Assembly: GCF_042738955.1 (NCBI RefSeq)
Contig: NZ_JBHYHC010000038.1
Span: forward strand, 1-64,000
DNA: 64,000 bases
Source of the DNA: Umezawaea sp042738955
GTDB lineage: Bacteria > Actinomycetota > Actinomycetes > Mycobacteriales > Pseudonocardiaceae
Reading direction: 5' to 3'
Numbering within the stretch: position 1 is the stretch's first letter; each line of letters starts with the position of its first letter. Below, one piece after another: positions 1 to 9,274 of the stretch. The notes beneath the pieces are model-generated. The model was not told the origin of the DNA. It did not search any database and was given only the letters and a program-made list of their open reading frames with translations. A program made the translations under genes and the position numbers.

Positions 1-3000
1 TCGCGAAGATGTCGGTGAACTGGGTGCGCGACGCGCTCCGCTCGCTGGCGGGCAGCACGGACCACTGGACGTTCGTGTCCACGGTCTCGGTGTACACCAC
101 CGCCGGGGCGTCGAAGACCAGGTGGACGGTGTGCTTCCCGGACGCCTTCGCCAGGTCGGCGGTGACCGTGCGGAACGCGTACTTGTCGCCCGTGGCGGGG
201 ATCGTCACCGTGCCCAGCACCCGGCCGCGCACCGGGTCGTCGAGGCGGACCGTGAGACGGGCGCCCGCCGGGCTCGACGCGGTGACGGTGATCCCCTTCG
301 TCGCCGGGTCGAGCCGGACGTCGCGGTAGGCCAGCCACGCGCCCGCGACGGCCGACGCGGAGGTGCCGCTCGCCTTGCTGGTGTCGGTGAGCGTGACGCC
401 CTGGTAGTCGTCGAAGTTCTGCGCCTGCGTCTCCCGGCCGAGGTCGCGGTCCGGGATGCGCTCGCCCACCACGTGGACCGGGACGGTGTGGGTGATGTCG
501 GTCGCGGAGCGGCCGACGGAGAAGTCGTAGCGGCCCGTTTCCACGACGGACCTCGACCGCGTCACGTCCCAGGTCGCCAGGTCGGCCTCGCGGACGGTCA
601 GCGTGACGGTCTTGCGCTGGTGCGCCCCGACCTCCACCTTCTCGAACGCCCGCAGCCGCTTCGACGGCTGGGGCTCGCGGCCGTCGCGGGCGCTGGTGTA
701 GAGCTGCACCACGTCCGCGCCCGCCCGGTCGCCGGTGTTGGTCACGTCGACCCGCACGCGGACCGTCCCGCGTGACCGGTCGACCCGGACGTCGTCGTAG
801 CGGAACTTCGTGTAGCTCAGGCCGTAGCCGAACGGGAACAGCGGCCGTCCCCGGTAGTACTGGTAGGTCATGCCGGTCTTGGCGATGTCGTAGTCGAGGA
901 TGCTCGGCAGCCCGGCGTCGGAGGCGTACCAGGTCTGGGTGAGCCGCCCGCTCGGGTTGTGGTCGCCGAACAGCACGTCCGCGACCGCGTGCCCGGTCTC
1001 CTGGCCCGCGTGCGTGGTCCACAGCAGACCCGGCACGGTCCGGGTGTCCCAGCCGGTCGTGGGGTAGCTGTTCTCCACCACCACGACGGTGTTCGGGTTG
1101 GCCGCCCGGACGGCGTCGACCAGCGCGGCCTGCGCGGGGGCGAGTTCGGTGCTCGTGCGGTCGTTGTCCTCACGGCCGTTGATGAACGGCATGCTGCCCA
1201 CCACGACCACGGCGGTGTCCGCGCCCCTCGCCGCCGCCACGGCCGTGTCGACCCCGCTGGTGAGCACCTCGCGGGAGAACTTCGTCGCACCGGCCGCGTC
1301 CGGCGAGGTGAACCGGAGCACGCCGTCCGCGCCGACCACGGCGAACCGGTTGGGCCCGAACCAGGGCTGGGTGACCTCGTTGCCCGCGTACTCGACGACG
1401 GAGGTCCCGTCGGGCTGCCGGTCGAGCTTGAGCTGCTGCTGCACGAACCAGCCGTTGGGCTGGGCCGCGTTGTTGACCAGCGCCCCACCGGCGTAGGTGA
1501 GGTACTTGCCGTTGGCGACCGTGCGCAGGGTGGTCTTGTCCGCGCCCCAGTCGAACACGTCGAACGACTGCCACGCCCCGGCCGAGGTCCCGCTCTCGAC
1601 CAGCTGGCCGCCCGCCGGATCGGTCGACGCCGTGAGGTACCGGCCGGTCGCGGGGTTCCGCAACGCGATCCGGTCCACGCCCTCCGCGGACGCCACCTCG
1701 CCGCCGAACCGCTCGCGCACGCCCTGCAACGGGGTCACGCGGTAGGGCATCGTGCCGCTGTACCAGTCCTCGTACAGCGTGTCGGCCAGCGGACCGACGA
1801 CGGCGATCTTCTTCGCCCGGTCGTCCAGCGGGAGGACGTTCTTCTCGTTGCGCAGCAACACGACCTGCTCGTCGGCGGCCCGACGCGCGAGGGCCCGGTG
1901 CTCCGCCGAGCCGATCACGTCGGGCGTGATCCCGGAGTACGGGTCGCGGCCGGGCGGGTCGAACTCGCCGAGCCGGAACCGCAGCGACAGCAGGTGCCGC
2001 ACGGCGTCGTCGACGTCGGCCATCGTCAAAAGCCCTTGTGCCAGCGCGTCTTTGACGGCCGTGGTCGTGATCGACCCGTTGACGCCGTCGTCGGTGAAGC
2101 TGTCCAACCCGGCCTTGATCGCGGCCGCCGCGGCTTCCGCCTTGGTGGCGTAGTAGTGCTCCGAGGTGACCAGGTTCGTCGGCGCTCCGGCGTCGCTCAC
2201 CACGGCGATGTCGCGCGGGGCCCACCCGCGCACCACACCGTCGAGGTCGGGTTCCACGGTGCTGGGCCTGCCGTTGACCAGGTTGTACGACGGCATGACC
2301 GCGTTCGCCGCGCCCGCCCGCAGCACGGGTTCGAACGCCTGCTGGTCGTAGTCGTGCAGGATCCGGGGCGGCACGGAGGAGTTGCTGGTCGCGCGGTCGA
2401 CCTCGTTGTTGTAGGCGAGGTAGTGCTTGAGGGTCGGCGCGGTGCGCAGGTGGTCCGGGTCGTCGCCCCGCATCCCGCCGCCGTAGGCGATGGCGATCCG
2501 GGACGTCAGCAGCGGGTCCTCGGAGTAGCCCTCCTCGTTGCGGCCCCAGCGCGGGTCGCGCAGCAGGTTCACCACCGGGGCCCACAGGTTGAGGCCCCAC
2601 ACGGTCGGGTCCTGCGCGTGGAACCCGCGGGCCTCGGTGCCGACCGCCGTGCCGACCCGCTTCACCAGGTCCGGGTTCCAGGTGCTGCCCAAACCCAATG
2701 CCTGGGGGAACACGGTTCCGTTGGCGTACACGACATCGCCGTCGTGGTGGTAGTCGGTCGACCAGGCCACGCCGTGCAGCGCCTCGGTGCCGGTCTTGAA
2801 CACCGCCATCCCCAGCCGCGGGATCGCGGGCTGGTACTGGTGCAGCAGCGACACCTTCTCGTCCGCGGTGAGGCGGCCGAGCAGGTCGTCGACCCGCGTG
2901 GCGAGTGGCAGGTCGGGGTCGCGGAACGGGAGCGGGGCGGCCGACGCGACCCCCGCCGGAACGGTCAGCGCCGCGGCCACCAGCAGGGTCAGCAAACGTG

Positions 3001-3010
3001 CTCCGCGCAT
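1..3010 (-). CDS. Secreted GH3 beta-glucosidase/beta-xylosidase with fascin-like insert and CBM6-like C-terminus (3' end outside window)
   Basis: Retaining exo-beta-glycosidase expected to release sugar from beta-linked oligosaccharides outside the cell. About 1003 residues are visible; the stop lies beyond the left edge. A Sec signal peptide (about 1-25) is followed by GH3 landmarks: RDPRWGRNEEGYSEDP, the KHY..NN block, and VVSDAGAP, whose Asp (about residue 273) is the nucleophile. Residues about 445-570 carry an extra domain with repeats such as NPATGRYLT and VANGKYLT, resembling fascin/ricin-type beta-trefoils, where many GH3 enzymes carry PA14. FPFGYGLSYT (about 725) starts the FnIII-like domain, and a CBM6/35-like module follows from about 845. 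Start chosen at the ATG before MRGARLLTLL. It is divergent from a LacI gene across TTCGA-rich palindromes. The family is certain; the substrate is inferred. Confidence 0.9.
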   Translation of the reverse strand, partial: MRGARLLTLLVAAALTVPAGVASAAPLPFRDPDLPLATRVDDLLGRLTADEKVSLLHQYQPAIPRLGMAVFKTGTEALHGVAWSTDYHHDGDVVYANGTVFPQALGLGSTWNPDLVKRVGTAVGTEARGFHAQDPTVWGLNLWAPVVNLLRDPRWGRNEEGYSEDPLLTSRIAIAYGGGMRGDDPDHLRTAPTLKHYLAYNNEVDRATSNSSVPPRILHDYDQQAFEPVLRAGAANAVMPSYNLVNGRPSTVEPDLDGVVRGWAPRDIAVVSDAGAPTNLVTSEHYYATKAEAAAAAIKAGLDSFTDDGVNGSITTTAVKDALAQGLLTMADVDDAVRHLLSLRFRLGEFDPPGRDPYSGITPDVIGSAEHRALARRAADEQVVLLRNEKNVLPLDDRAKKIAVVGPLADTLYEDWYSGTMPYRVTPLQGVRERFGGEVASAEGVDRIALRNPATGRYLTASTDPAGGQLVESGTSAGAWQSFDVFDWGADKTTLRTVANGKYLTYAGGALVNNAAQPNGWFVQQQLKLDRQPDGTSVVEYAGNEVTQPWFGPNRFAVVGADGVLRFTSPDAAGATKFSREVLTSGVDTAVAAARGADTAVVVVGSMPFINGREDNDRTSTELAPAQAALVDAVRAANPNTVVVVENSYPTTGWDTRTVPGLLWTTHAGQETGHAVADVLFGDHNPSGRLTQTWYASDAGLPSILDYDIAKTGMTYQYYRGRPLFPFGYGLSYTKFRYDDVRVDRSRGTVRVRVDVTNTGDRAGADVVQLYTSARDGREPQPSKRLRAFEKVEVGAHQRKTVTLTVREADLATWDVTRSRSVVETGRYDFSVGRSATDITHTVPVHVVGERIPDRDLGRETQAQNFDDYQGVTLTDTSKASGTSASAVAGAWLAYRDVRLDPATKGITVTASSPAGARLTVRLDDPVRGRVLGTVTIPATGDKYAFRTVTADLAKASGKHTVHLVFDAPAVVYTETVDTNVQWSVLPASERSASRTQFTDIFA

Positions 3011-3034
3011 CGCTCCACCTTCGCCGAAGATCGC

Positions 3035-3054
3035 TCGTCGAATCGGTTCGACGA
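3035..3054. promoter_or_regulatory. Inverted repeat TCGTCGAA-N4-TTCGACGA, candidate LacI operator
   Basis: Perfect 8-bp arms around TCGG, 25 bp upstream of the GH3 start codon. LacI-family operators are typically CG-centred palindromes. The same TTCGA word recurs at 3177-3208 next to the divergent LacI gene, so both probably bind that regulator. This is inference from position and symmetry. Confidence 0.5.
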
Positions 3055-3176
3055 ATGCCGAACGGGATCGGACGGCACTATGACACCGGCGTCGCAAACA
3101 GGTCAAGGAGCACCGGCGGTAGGCCATTCAGACGCCTCTGACCTGCACTGGAGACGCCACCTGGGCGTTCGATGAA

Positions 3177-3208
3177 TTCGACAGTCGAATAGCCGTCGAA
3201 TTGTCGAA
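3177..3208. promoter_or_regulatory. Cluster of TTCGAC/GTCGAA repeats, second candidate LacI operator
   Basis: TTCGACAGTCGAA (3177-3189) is a palindrome with a 1-nt centre. It is followed by GTCGAATTGTCGAA (3195-3208) in the same word family. It lies about 75-105 bp upstream of the LacI start and about 140 bp from the operator near the GH3 gene, a spacing compatible with looping. Confidence 0.45.
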
Positions 3209-3283
3209 AAAGGTTGTGCGCACTTCGTCGCTCACTTACCTTCGGGGAGAAATCGATGCGCTTCGACGACGAGGAGCACGACG

Positions 3284-4285
3284 GTGGTCACGATCAACGA
3301 GGTCGCCAGGGCGGCCGGTGTCGCCCCCAGCACGGTCTCGTACGTGATCAGCGGCAAGCGCTCCATCTCGCCGAAGACGAAGCGGCTCGTCGAGGAGAGC
3401 ATCCGCAGGCTCGGCTACCACCCGCACGCCGGGGCGCGGGCGTTGGCGAGCAGCAAGACCAGCGTGCTCGCGCTGGTGGTGCCGCTGCGCACCGACCTGA
3501 ACGTGGCCGTGGTGATGCAGTTCGTCGCCGCGGTCGTGAAGGCGGCGCGGGACGCCGACCACGACGTCCTGCTGCTCACCAAGGACGAGGGACCGGCGGC
3601 GCTGCAACGGGTCGCGTCCTCGGCGCTGGCCGACGCGCTGATCGTCATGGACGTGGAGAGCGACGACCCGCGCGTGCCGATGCTGCTCGCGCTGGACCGG
3701 CCGGTGGTCCTCATCGGGGCGCCGGACGCGCCCTGCGGCCTGCCGTGCGTCGACCTGGACTTCACCGCCGCGGGCGCGGTGTGCGTCGGCCACCTGGCCG
3801 ACCTGGGCCACCAGTCGATCGCGCTGCTCGGCCCCTCCCCCGCGGTCTACCGGCGCGGCACCAGCTACGCGGCGCGGTTCCTGCGCGGCTTCACCGACAC
3901 CGCGCGGGCCCGCGGCGTCACGGCCGTGACCCGGTCGTGCGCCCACTCCTACGACGCGGTCAGCTCCGGCCTCGACGAGCTGTTCGCCCGGCACCCCGAG
4001 GTCACGGGTCTGGTGGTGCACAACGAGGCCGTGCTGCCCGCCGTGCTCTCGGACCTGCGCCACCGCGGCAGGCGCGTGCCCGAGGACGTCTCGGTCGTCG
4101 CGGTCTGCCCGGACAGCATGGCCGAGAACCACCCGGTCGCCCTCACGACGGTCGCGATCCCGGCCGAGGAGGTCGGCGCGCTGGCCGTGGAGACGACGAT
4201 CCGCAGCCTGCGCGGTCGTTCCAGCGCGGAAACCCGTCTGCTCGCCCCTCGGCTGACCGTGCGCGGCAGCACCGCGCGCGTCTGA
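3284..4285 (+). CDS. LacI-family transcriptional regulator
   Basis: 333-residue sugar-responsive repressor. The N-terminal HTH reads VTINEVARAAGVAPSTVSYV, the canonical LacI DNA-binding helix pair, followed by the hinge LGYHPHAGARAL and a periplasmic-binding-protein-like effector domain. A GTG start was chosen because GAGGAG lies 7 nt upstream and the HTH begins immediately. The gene is divergent from the GH3 hydrolase and 28 nt upstream of a sugar-binding lipoprotein gene, so it probably controls both that transporter and the hydrolase. The effector is unknown; an oligosaccharide product of GH3/GH31 action is likely. Confidence 0.9.
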   Translation: MVTINEVARAAGVAPSTVSYVISGKRSISPKTKRLVEESIRRLGYHPHAGARALASSKTSVLALVVPLRTDLNVAVVMQFVAAVVKAARDADHDVLLLTKDEGPAALQRVASSALADALIVMDVESDDPRVPMLLALDRPVVLIGAPDAPCGLPCVDLDFTAAGAVCVGHLADLGHQSIALLGPSPAVYRRGTSYAARFLRGFTDTARARGVTAVTRSCAHSYDAVSSGLDELFARHPEVTGLVVHNEAVLPAVLSDLRHRGRRVPEDVSVVAVCPDSMAENHPVALTTVAIPAEEVGALAVETTIRSLRGRSSAETRLLAPRLTVRGSTARV

Positions 4286-4313
4286 GCCAACCCCGTTCCC
4301 AGGAGAGATCAGC

Positions 4314-5546
4314 ATGAGCGCAACGAAGCGCGGCTGGACGCTGTCCATGACCGCCCTCACGGCACTGGCCCTGACCGCGTGCGCGCCCACGCCCGCCCCC
4401 GGTGGCGGGTCCGACGCGGTCGCCACGACGATCACCGAACTCGACTACTACGCCGACGAGCAGGGCTCGGCGGCGTGGCAGAAGATCCTGGACGCCTGCT
4501 CGAAGCAGACCGGCATCACGATCCAGCGGCAGACGGTCCCGACCGCGCAGATGCTGCCGAAGGTGTTGCAGGGAGCAAGTTCCCGCACGCTGCCGCACCT
4601 GCTGTTCACCGACAACCCGACGCTCCAGCAGGTCGCGGCGACCGGCGCGCTGACGCCGTTGACCGATTACGGCATCGCGACGGACGGCTACTACGAGAGC
4701 ATCATCAAGGCAGGCACCTACCAGGACAAGGTGTACGGCCTCGCGCCCGGCGTGAACGGGCTCGCGCTGATGTACAACAAGGACCTCCTCACCGCCGCGG
4801 GCGTGCAGCCGCCGACGACGTGGGACGAGCTGAAGGCCGCCGCCACGAAGCTCAGCGGCGACGGCAAGTACGGGCTCGCGTTCTCCGCGCTGCCGTCCGA
4901 GGAGGGCACGTGGCAGTTCCTCCCGTTCTTCTGGAGCAACGGCGCGGACCTGGCCCAGTTGGACTCGGCGAAGTCCGCCGAGGCGCTCAAGTACGTGACG
5001 GACCTGGTGAACTCCGGCGCGGCGTCGAAGTCGGTGGTGAACTGGAGCCAGAACGACGTGGCCGACCAGTTCGTCGCGGGCAACGCCGCCATGATGGTCA
5101 ACGGCTCGTGGAACCTGGCCCGCCTGGACGCCGAGAAGGCGCTGAAGTACGGCGTGGTGCCGATCCCGGTGCCGAAGGCGGGCGGGAAGCCGACCGTGGC
5201 GCTCGGCGGCGAGGTCGGCGCGATCCCCGCGTCCGGCGGCGGGACCCAGCAGGCGGCGGGCAAGGTCCTGTCCTGCGTCCTGGCCGAGCCGACCATGGTG
5301 GAGTGGAGCAAGGCCCACGCCTACGTGCCGTCCAAAGTGGACGTGGCGAAGAAGTTCGGTGAGCAGATCCCCGCCATGCAGGCGTTCATCGACGAGGTCG
5401 GCACGGCCCGGTCCCGCACGGCGGCGCTCGGCGAGAAGTACCCCAAGGTGTCCGCCGCGCTCGCCGCCGCCCTCCAGTCGGCCCTGACCGGGCAGCAGCC
5501 CGCGGAACAAGCCCTCGCGCAGGCCCAGCAGGCGAGCGGGTCGTGA
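4314..5546 (+). CDS. Extracellular sugar-binding lipoprotein (CUT1 ABC transporter)
   Basis: 410-residue solute-binding protein of the MalE-like family. The N-terminus has a lipoprotein signal with lipobox-like LTAC (Cys at about residue 23). Internal blocks such as GLALMYNKDLLTAAG and the PPTTWDELKAAA stretch are typical of family 1 sugar-binding proteins, which capture oligosaccharides and dock on the two permeases that follow. AGGAGAGATC precedes the ATG, and the stop overlaps the next gene's GTG. No ATPase is encoded nearby; actinomycete CUT1 systems commonly share an MsiK-type ATPase encoded elsewhere, which probably applies here. Confidence 0.92.
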   Translation: MSATKRGWTLSMTALTALALTACAPTPAPGGGSDAVATTITELDYYADEQGSAAWQKILDACSKQTGITIQRQTVPTAQMLPKVLQGASSRTLPHLLFTDNPTLQQVAATGALTPLTDYGIATDGYYESIIKAGTYQDKVYGLAPGVNGLALMYNKDLLTAAGVQPPTTWDELKAAATKLSGDGKYGLAFSALPSEEGTWQFLPFFWSNGADLAQLDSAKSAEALKYVTDLVNSGAASKSVVNWSQNDVADQFVAGNAAMMVNGSWNLARLDAEKALKYGVVPIPVPKAGGKPTVALGGEVGAIPASGGGTQQAAGKVLSCVLAEPTMVEWSKAHAYVPSKVDVAKKFGEQIPAMQAFIDEVGTARSRTAALGEKYPKVSAALAAALQSALTGQQPAEQALAQAQQASGS

Positions 5547-6442
5547 CGCCGACGGCCACCGGGATGCGCCGAACCACGGCGGGGTACGCGTTCCTCGCCC
5601 CGGTGCTGCTCTACGTCGTGGTGTTCTTCGGCTACCCGCTGGTCGCGAACCTGGTGATGAGCGCGCAGGACTACACCGTCCGGTCCTTCTACACCGGCGA
5701 AGCGCCGTTCGTGGGCTTCGCGAACTACGCGGCGGTGCTGGCGAACCCGCTGTTCACCACGGCGGTGCTGAACACGGTCCTGTTCACGGTCGGGTCGATC
5801 GCGTTCCAGTTCGGCATCGGGCTGGCGCTGGCGGTGTTCTTCAGCGGCCGGTTCCTCGGCAGCGCCACGCTCCGCTCGCTGCTCCTGCTGCCGTGGCTGC
5901 TGCCGCTGGTGGTGAGCGGCGCGGTGTGGCGGTGGATGTTCGACCAGGACCACGGCGTGCTCAACGCAGCGCTGCGGTTGGTCGACGCGCCCGTGCCGTG
6001 GCTGACCAGCACGGAGTGGGCGCTGCCCGCGGTGGTCATCACGAACATCTGGATCGGCATCCCGTTCAACCTGGTCGTGCTGCACGGCGGGCTGAAGGCG
6101 ATCCCTCCGACGCTGCACGAGGCGGCGGAGCTGGACGGGGCGAGCGGGTGGCAGCGGTTCCGGTTCGTCACGTGGCCGCTGCTGCGCCCGGTGACCGGGA
6201 TCGTGCTGATGCTCGGGCTGGTCTACACGATCAAGGTGTTCGACGTGATCATGGTCGTCACCGGCGGTGGGCCCGCCAACGCGACCCAGACGCTCACGAC
6301 GTGGTCGTACGCCCTGTCGTTCCGCGACTTCGCGTTCGGCCAGGGCGCGGCGGTCGGGAACCTGCTGATCCTGGTCGCCACGGCGTTCGGGCTGCTCTAC
6401 CTGCGCTCCCTGCGGGCCACGCTCGCGGAGGCGGCGTCGTGA
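5543..6442 (+). CDS. Sugar ABC transporter permease (MalF-like)
   Basis: 299-residue integral membrane protein with about six hydrophobic segments, the first at FLAPVLLYVVVFFGYPL. The cytoplasmic EAA loop reads EAAELDGASGWQRF, the ATPase contact of BPD permeases. It forms the channel heterodimer with the next gene. The GTG start overlaps the preceding stop by 4 nt and the gene's own stop overlaps the next GTG the same way, so the three transporter genes are translationally coupled. The specific sugar cannot be read from the sequence. Confidence 0.92.
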   Translation: MTPTATGMRRTTAGYAFLAPVLLYVVVFFGYPLVANLVMSAQDYTVRSFYTGEAPFVGFANYAAVLANPLFTTAVLNTVLFTVGSIAFQFGIGLALAVFFSGRFLGSATLRSLLLLPWLLPLVVSGAVWRWMFDQDHGVLNAALRLVDAPVPWLTSTEWALPAVVITNIWIGIPFNLVVLHGGLKAIPPTLHEAAELDGASGWQRFRFVTWPLLRPVTGIVLMLGLVYTIKVFDVIMVVTGGGPANATQTLTTWSYALSFRDFAFGQGAAVGNLLILVATAFGLLYLRSLRATLAEAAS

Positions 6443-7245
6443 GGCACGCCAGGACCGCCGCGGGGGTGCTGATCGTCGCCGTCCTGCTGTTCCCGCTGTA
6501 CTGGATGGTCAACGCGTCCCTGCAACCGAGCGGCGCGCTGCTCAAGCCGTCGCCCGACTGGTTCCCGGTCGGGGGCACGCTCGACGGCTACCGCAAGGCC
6601 CTGACCAGCCAGGGCGGGCACCTGCTGTCCAGCGTGCTGATCGCGCTGGGCACGGTCGTGGTCTCGCTGGCCGTCGCCGCGCCCGCGTCCTACGCGCTGG
6701 CGCAGCTCAAGGTCCGCGGCGGCACGTCGATCGTGTTCGCGCTGCTCATCGTGCAGATGATCCCCGGCATCGTGATGGCGAACTCGCTCTACACGGTGTT
6801 CGGCAACCTCGGGCTCATCGACAGCTACCTCGGCTTGGTGCTGGCCGACTCCACCGCCACGATCCCGTTCGCCGTCCTGCTGCTGCGGGCGTTCATGGTG
6901 TCCATCCCGCGCGAGCTGTCCGAAGCGTCCCGTGTGGACGGAGCGGGGCACTGGCGGACGTTCTTCTCGATCATCGTCCCGGTCAGCCGCAACGCGCTGG
7001 TCACCGCCGGGCTGTTCTCGTTCCTGTTCGCCTGGGCGGACTTCCTGTTCGCCGTCACCCTCACGACCGGCCAGGCGTTCCAGCCGATCACCGTCGGCAT
7101 CTACCGGTTCGTCGGCAACCAGTCCGCCGACTGGAACGGCGTCATGGCCACCGCCGTCCTCGCCTCCGTCCCGGCCGCCGTCCTGCTCGTCGTCGCCCAG
7201 CGCTTCGTGGTCGCGGGCCTCACCAGCGGCGCCGTGAAGGACTGA
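6439..7245 (+). CDS. Sugar ABC transporter permease (MalG-like)
   Basis: 268-residue second permease of the CUT1 importer. It starts at the GTG of GTGAGGCACGCC, overlapping the upstream stop, and opens with a transmembrane helix (AAGVLIVAVLLFPLYWMVN). The EAA loop is EASRVDGAGHWRTFF. About six membrane segments are visible. It pairs with the upstream permease and an ATPase not encoded in this window. The following glycosidase gene begins 19 nt downstream and is probably co-transcribed, so imported oligosaccharide is cut inside the cell. Confidence 0.92.
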   Translation: MRHARTAAGVLIVAVLLFPLYWMVNASLQPSGALLKPSPDWFPVGGTLDGYRKALTSQGGHLLSSVLIALGTVVVSLAVAAPASYALAQLKVRGGTSIVFALLIVQMIPGIVMANSLYTVFGNLGLIDSYLGLVLADSTATIPFAVLLLRAFMVSIPRELSEASRVDGAGHWRTFFSIIVPVSRNALVTAGLFSFLFAWADFLFAVTLTTGQAFQPITVGIYRFVGNQSADWNGVMATAVLASVPAAVLLVVAQRFVVAGLTSGAVKD

Positions 7246-7264
7246 CCCCTTGGGAGCCACACGC

Positions 7265-9271
7265 ATGATCTCCATCAGCGACGACGGTCGCGCGCTCCTC
7301 GTGTCCGTGCGCCACGAGGTGCTGCGGATCGAGCCGTGGGGCGCGGACAGCCTGCGGGTCCGGGTCGGGCAGCACGCGATCCGCGACGACGTGCCCGGCG
7401 CGCTCGTGCCGCCGAAACCCGCCCCGGCGTGGGTGACGGCCGACGGCCGCGCGGGCAGCGTGATCGCCGGGGCCATCACCGGGACCGCCGAGGTCGTGGC
7501 CACCGACACCGGGATCGACGCGCGGCTCCGGTTCACCCGCACCGACACCGGCGAGGAGCTGCTGGCCGAGCGGGCCGCGCACTTCTGGTGGCCCGGCCCC
7601 CGGCTGTTCCTGCCGTCCGGCGGCGGCTACGGCAGGCTGGAGCAGCGGTTCGCGGCCTACGACGGCGAGCGGATCTTCGGCCTCGGCCAGCGCACGCACG
7701 GCAGGCTCGACCAGAAGGGCATGGTGCTCGACCTGGTGCAGCGCAACGCCGAGGTGTCCGTGCCGTTCCTGCTGTCCAGCCGCGGCTACGGGTTCCTGTG
7801 GAACCTGCCCGCCGTCGGCCGGGTGGAGCTGGCGGCCAACGGCACCCGGTGGGTCGCCGACAGCGCCCGGCAGATCGACTACTGGATCACCACCGGCGAC
7901 TCGCCCGCCGCGATCCTCGGCCACTACGCCGACGCCACCGGCCACGCGCCGATGCTGCCCGCGTGGGCGTCCGGGTTCTGGCAGTCCAAGCTGCGCTACC
8001 GCACCCAGGACGAGCTGCTGGCCGTGGTCCGCGAGCACCACGCGCGCGGGCTCCCGCTGGCGGTGGTCGTCGCCGACTTCTTCCACTGGCCGCACCTGGG
8101 CGACTGGCGGTTCGACGAGGCCGAGTGGCCCGACCCGGAGGCCATGGTCCGCGAACTCGACGAGCTGGGCACCAAGCTGATGGTGTCCATCTGGCCCACG
8201 GTGAGCCCCTTGTCGGAGAACTTCGCCGAGTTGCGCGACCGAGGGCTGCTGGTGGGGGCGGAACAGGGACTCGCGGTGCACGCGCCGTGGAAGGACAAGG
8301 GTTTCGGGACCGAGATGCCGGTCGCGCTCTACGACCCGACCCACCCGGAGGCCCGGCGGTTCCTCTGGGACACGGTGAAGCGCAACTACTACGACAAGGG
8401 CGTCCGGGCGTGGTGGCTCGACGCCTGCGAGCCGGAGATCCAGCCCGGCCACCCGCACAACCTCCGGTTCCACGCCGGGCCGGGCGCGGAGGTCGTGAAC
8501 CTCTACCCGCAGGCGCACGCCAGGGCGTTCCACGAGGGCCAGCTCGCCGAGGACGACGACGAGGTGGTGCTGCTCGGCCGGTCGGCGTGGGCGGGCAGCC
8601 AGCGCTTCGGCGCGGCCGTGTGGTCCGGCGACATCCCGGCCACCTGGGACTCGCTGCGGGCGCAGGTCCGGGCGGGGCTGAACCTCGCCGTCGCCGGGAT
8701 CCCCTGGTGGACCACGGACATCGGCGGTTTCCACGGCGGCGACCCGGAGTCGCCGGAGTACCGGGAGCTGATCGCGCGGTGGTTCCAGTACGGCGTGTTC
8801 TGCCCGCTGTTCCGGCTGCACGGCTACCGCGACCCGCGCACGGGCTTCGGCCCGGAGATGACCGGCGGTCCCAACGAGGTGTGGTCCTACGGGCCGGAGG
8901 CGCTGGCGTCCATCGAGGACTCGCTGCGGATGCGTGAACGGCTGCGCCCGTACGTGCTGGACCAGATGCGGGTGGCCCACGAGTCGGGGGTGCCGCCGAT
9001 GCGCCCGCTGTTCGTCGACTTCCCGGACGACGAGCGCGCGTGGGAGGTCGACGACCAGTTCCTCTTCGGCCCGGACCTGCTCGTCGCCCCGGTGCTGCAC
9101 GCCGGGGCCGAGTCGCGGCACGTCCACCTGCCCGCGGGGAGCGCGTGGACGGACGCGGCCACCGGGGAGCGGCACGACGACGGCGGCGGGTCGATCGAGG
9201 TCCCGACCCCGCGCACGCGTATCCCGGTGTTCCTCCGCGACGACGCGGACGTGCCGGTGCACCTCCGGTGA
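7265..9271 (+). CDS. GH31 glycoside hydrolase (alpha-xylosidase/alpha-glucosidase type)
   Basis: 668-residue cytoplasmic retaining alpha-glycosidase; no signal peptide. The nucleophile Asp (about 386) is in WWLDACEPE and the acid/base Asp (about 456) in AVWSGDI. The FHWPHLGDWRFD segment resembles GH31 alpha-xylosidases and alpha-glucan glucosyltransferases, so an alpha-xylosidase on xyloglucan-type oligosaccharides is plausible, but alpha-glucosidase cannot be excluded. ATG at 7265 was preferred to an upstream TTG because GGGAG is correctly placed. It ends a five-gene array LacI/SBP/permease/permease/GH31. The next gene is convergent only 3 nt away with no terminator between. Confidence 0.9.
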   Translation: MISISDDGRALLVSVRHEVLRIEPWGADSLRVRVGQHAIRDDVPGALVPPKPAPAWVTADGRAGSVIAGAITGTAEVVATDTGIDARLRFTRTDTGEELLAERAAHFWWPGPRLFLPSGGGYGRLEQRFAAYDGERIFGLGQRTHGRLDQKGMVLDLVQRNAEVSVPFLLSSRGYGFLWNLPAVGRVELAANGTRWVADSARQIDYWITTGDSPAAILGHYADATGHAPMLPAWASGFWQSKLRYRTQDELLAVVREHHARGLPLAVVVADFFHWPHLGDWRFDEAEWPDPEAMVRELDELGTKLMVSIWPTVSPLSENFAELRDRGLLVGAEQGLAVHAPWKDKGFGTEMPVALYDPTHPEARRFLWDTVKRNYYDKGVRAWWLDACEPEIQPGHPHNLRFHAGPGAEVVNLYPQAHARAFHEGQLAEDDDEVVLLGRSAWAGSQRFGAAVWSGDIPATWDSLRAQVRAGLNLAVAGIPWWTTDIGGFHGGDPESPEYRELIARWFQYGVFCPLFRLHGYRDPRTGFGPEMTGGPNEVWSYGPEALASIEDSLRMRERLRPYVLDQMRVAHESGVPPMRPLFVDFPDDERAWEVDDQFLFGPDLLVAPVLHAGAESRHVHLPAGSAWTDAATGERHDDGGGSIEVPTPRTRIPVFLRDDADVPVHLR

Positions 9272-9274
9272 CGG

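Noticed and set aside
959..3175. Long plus-strand open frame (738 codons) opposite the GH3 gene
   Set aside because: Its translation is Arg/Val/His-rich without motifs. The opposite strand reads as a complete GH3 enzyme with all conserved blocks, so this is a GC-bias shadow.
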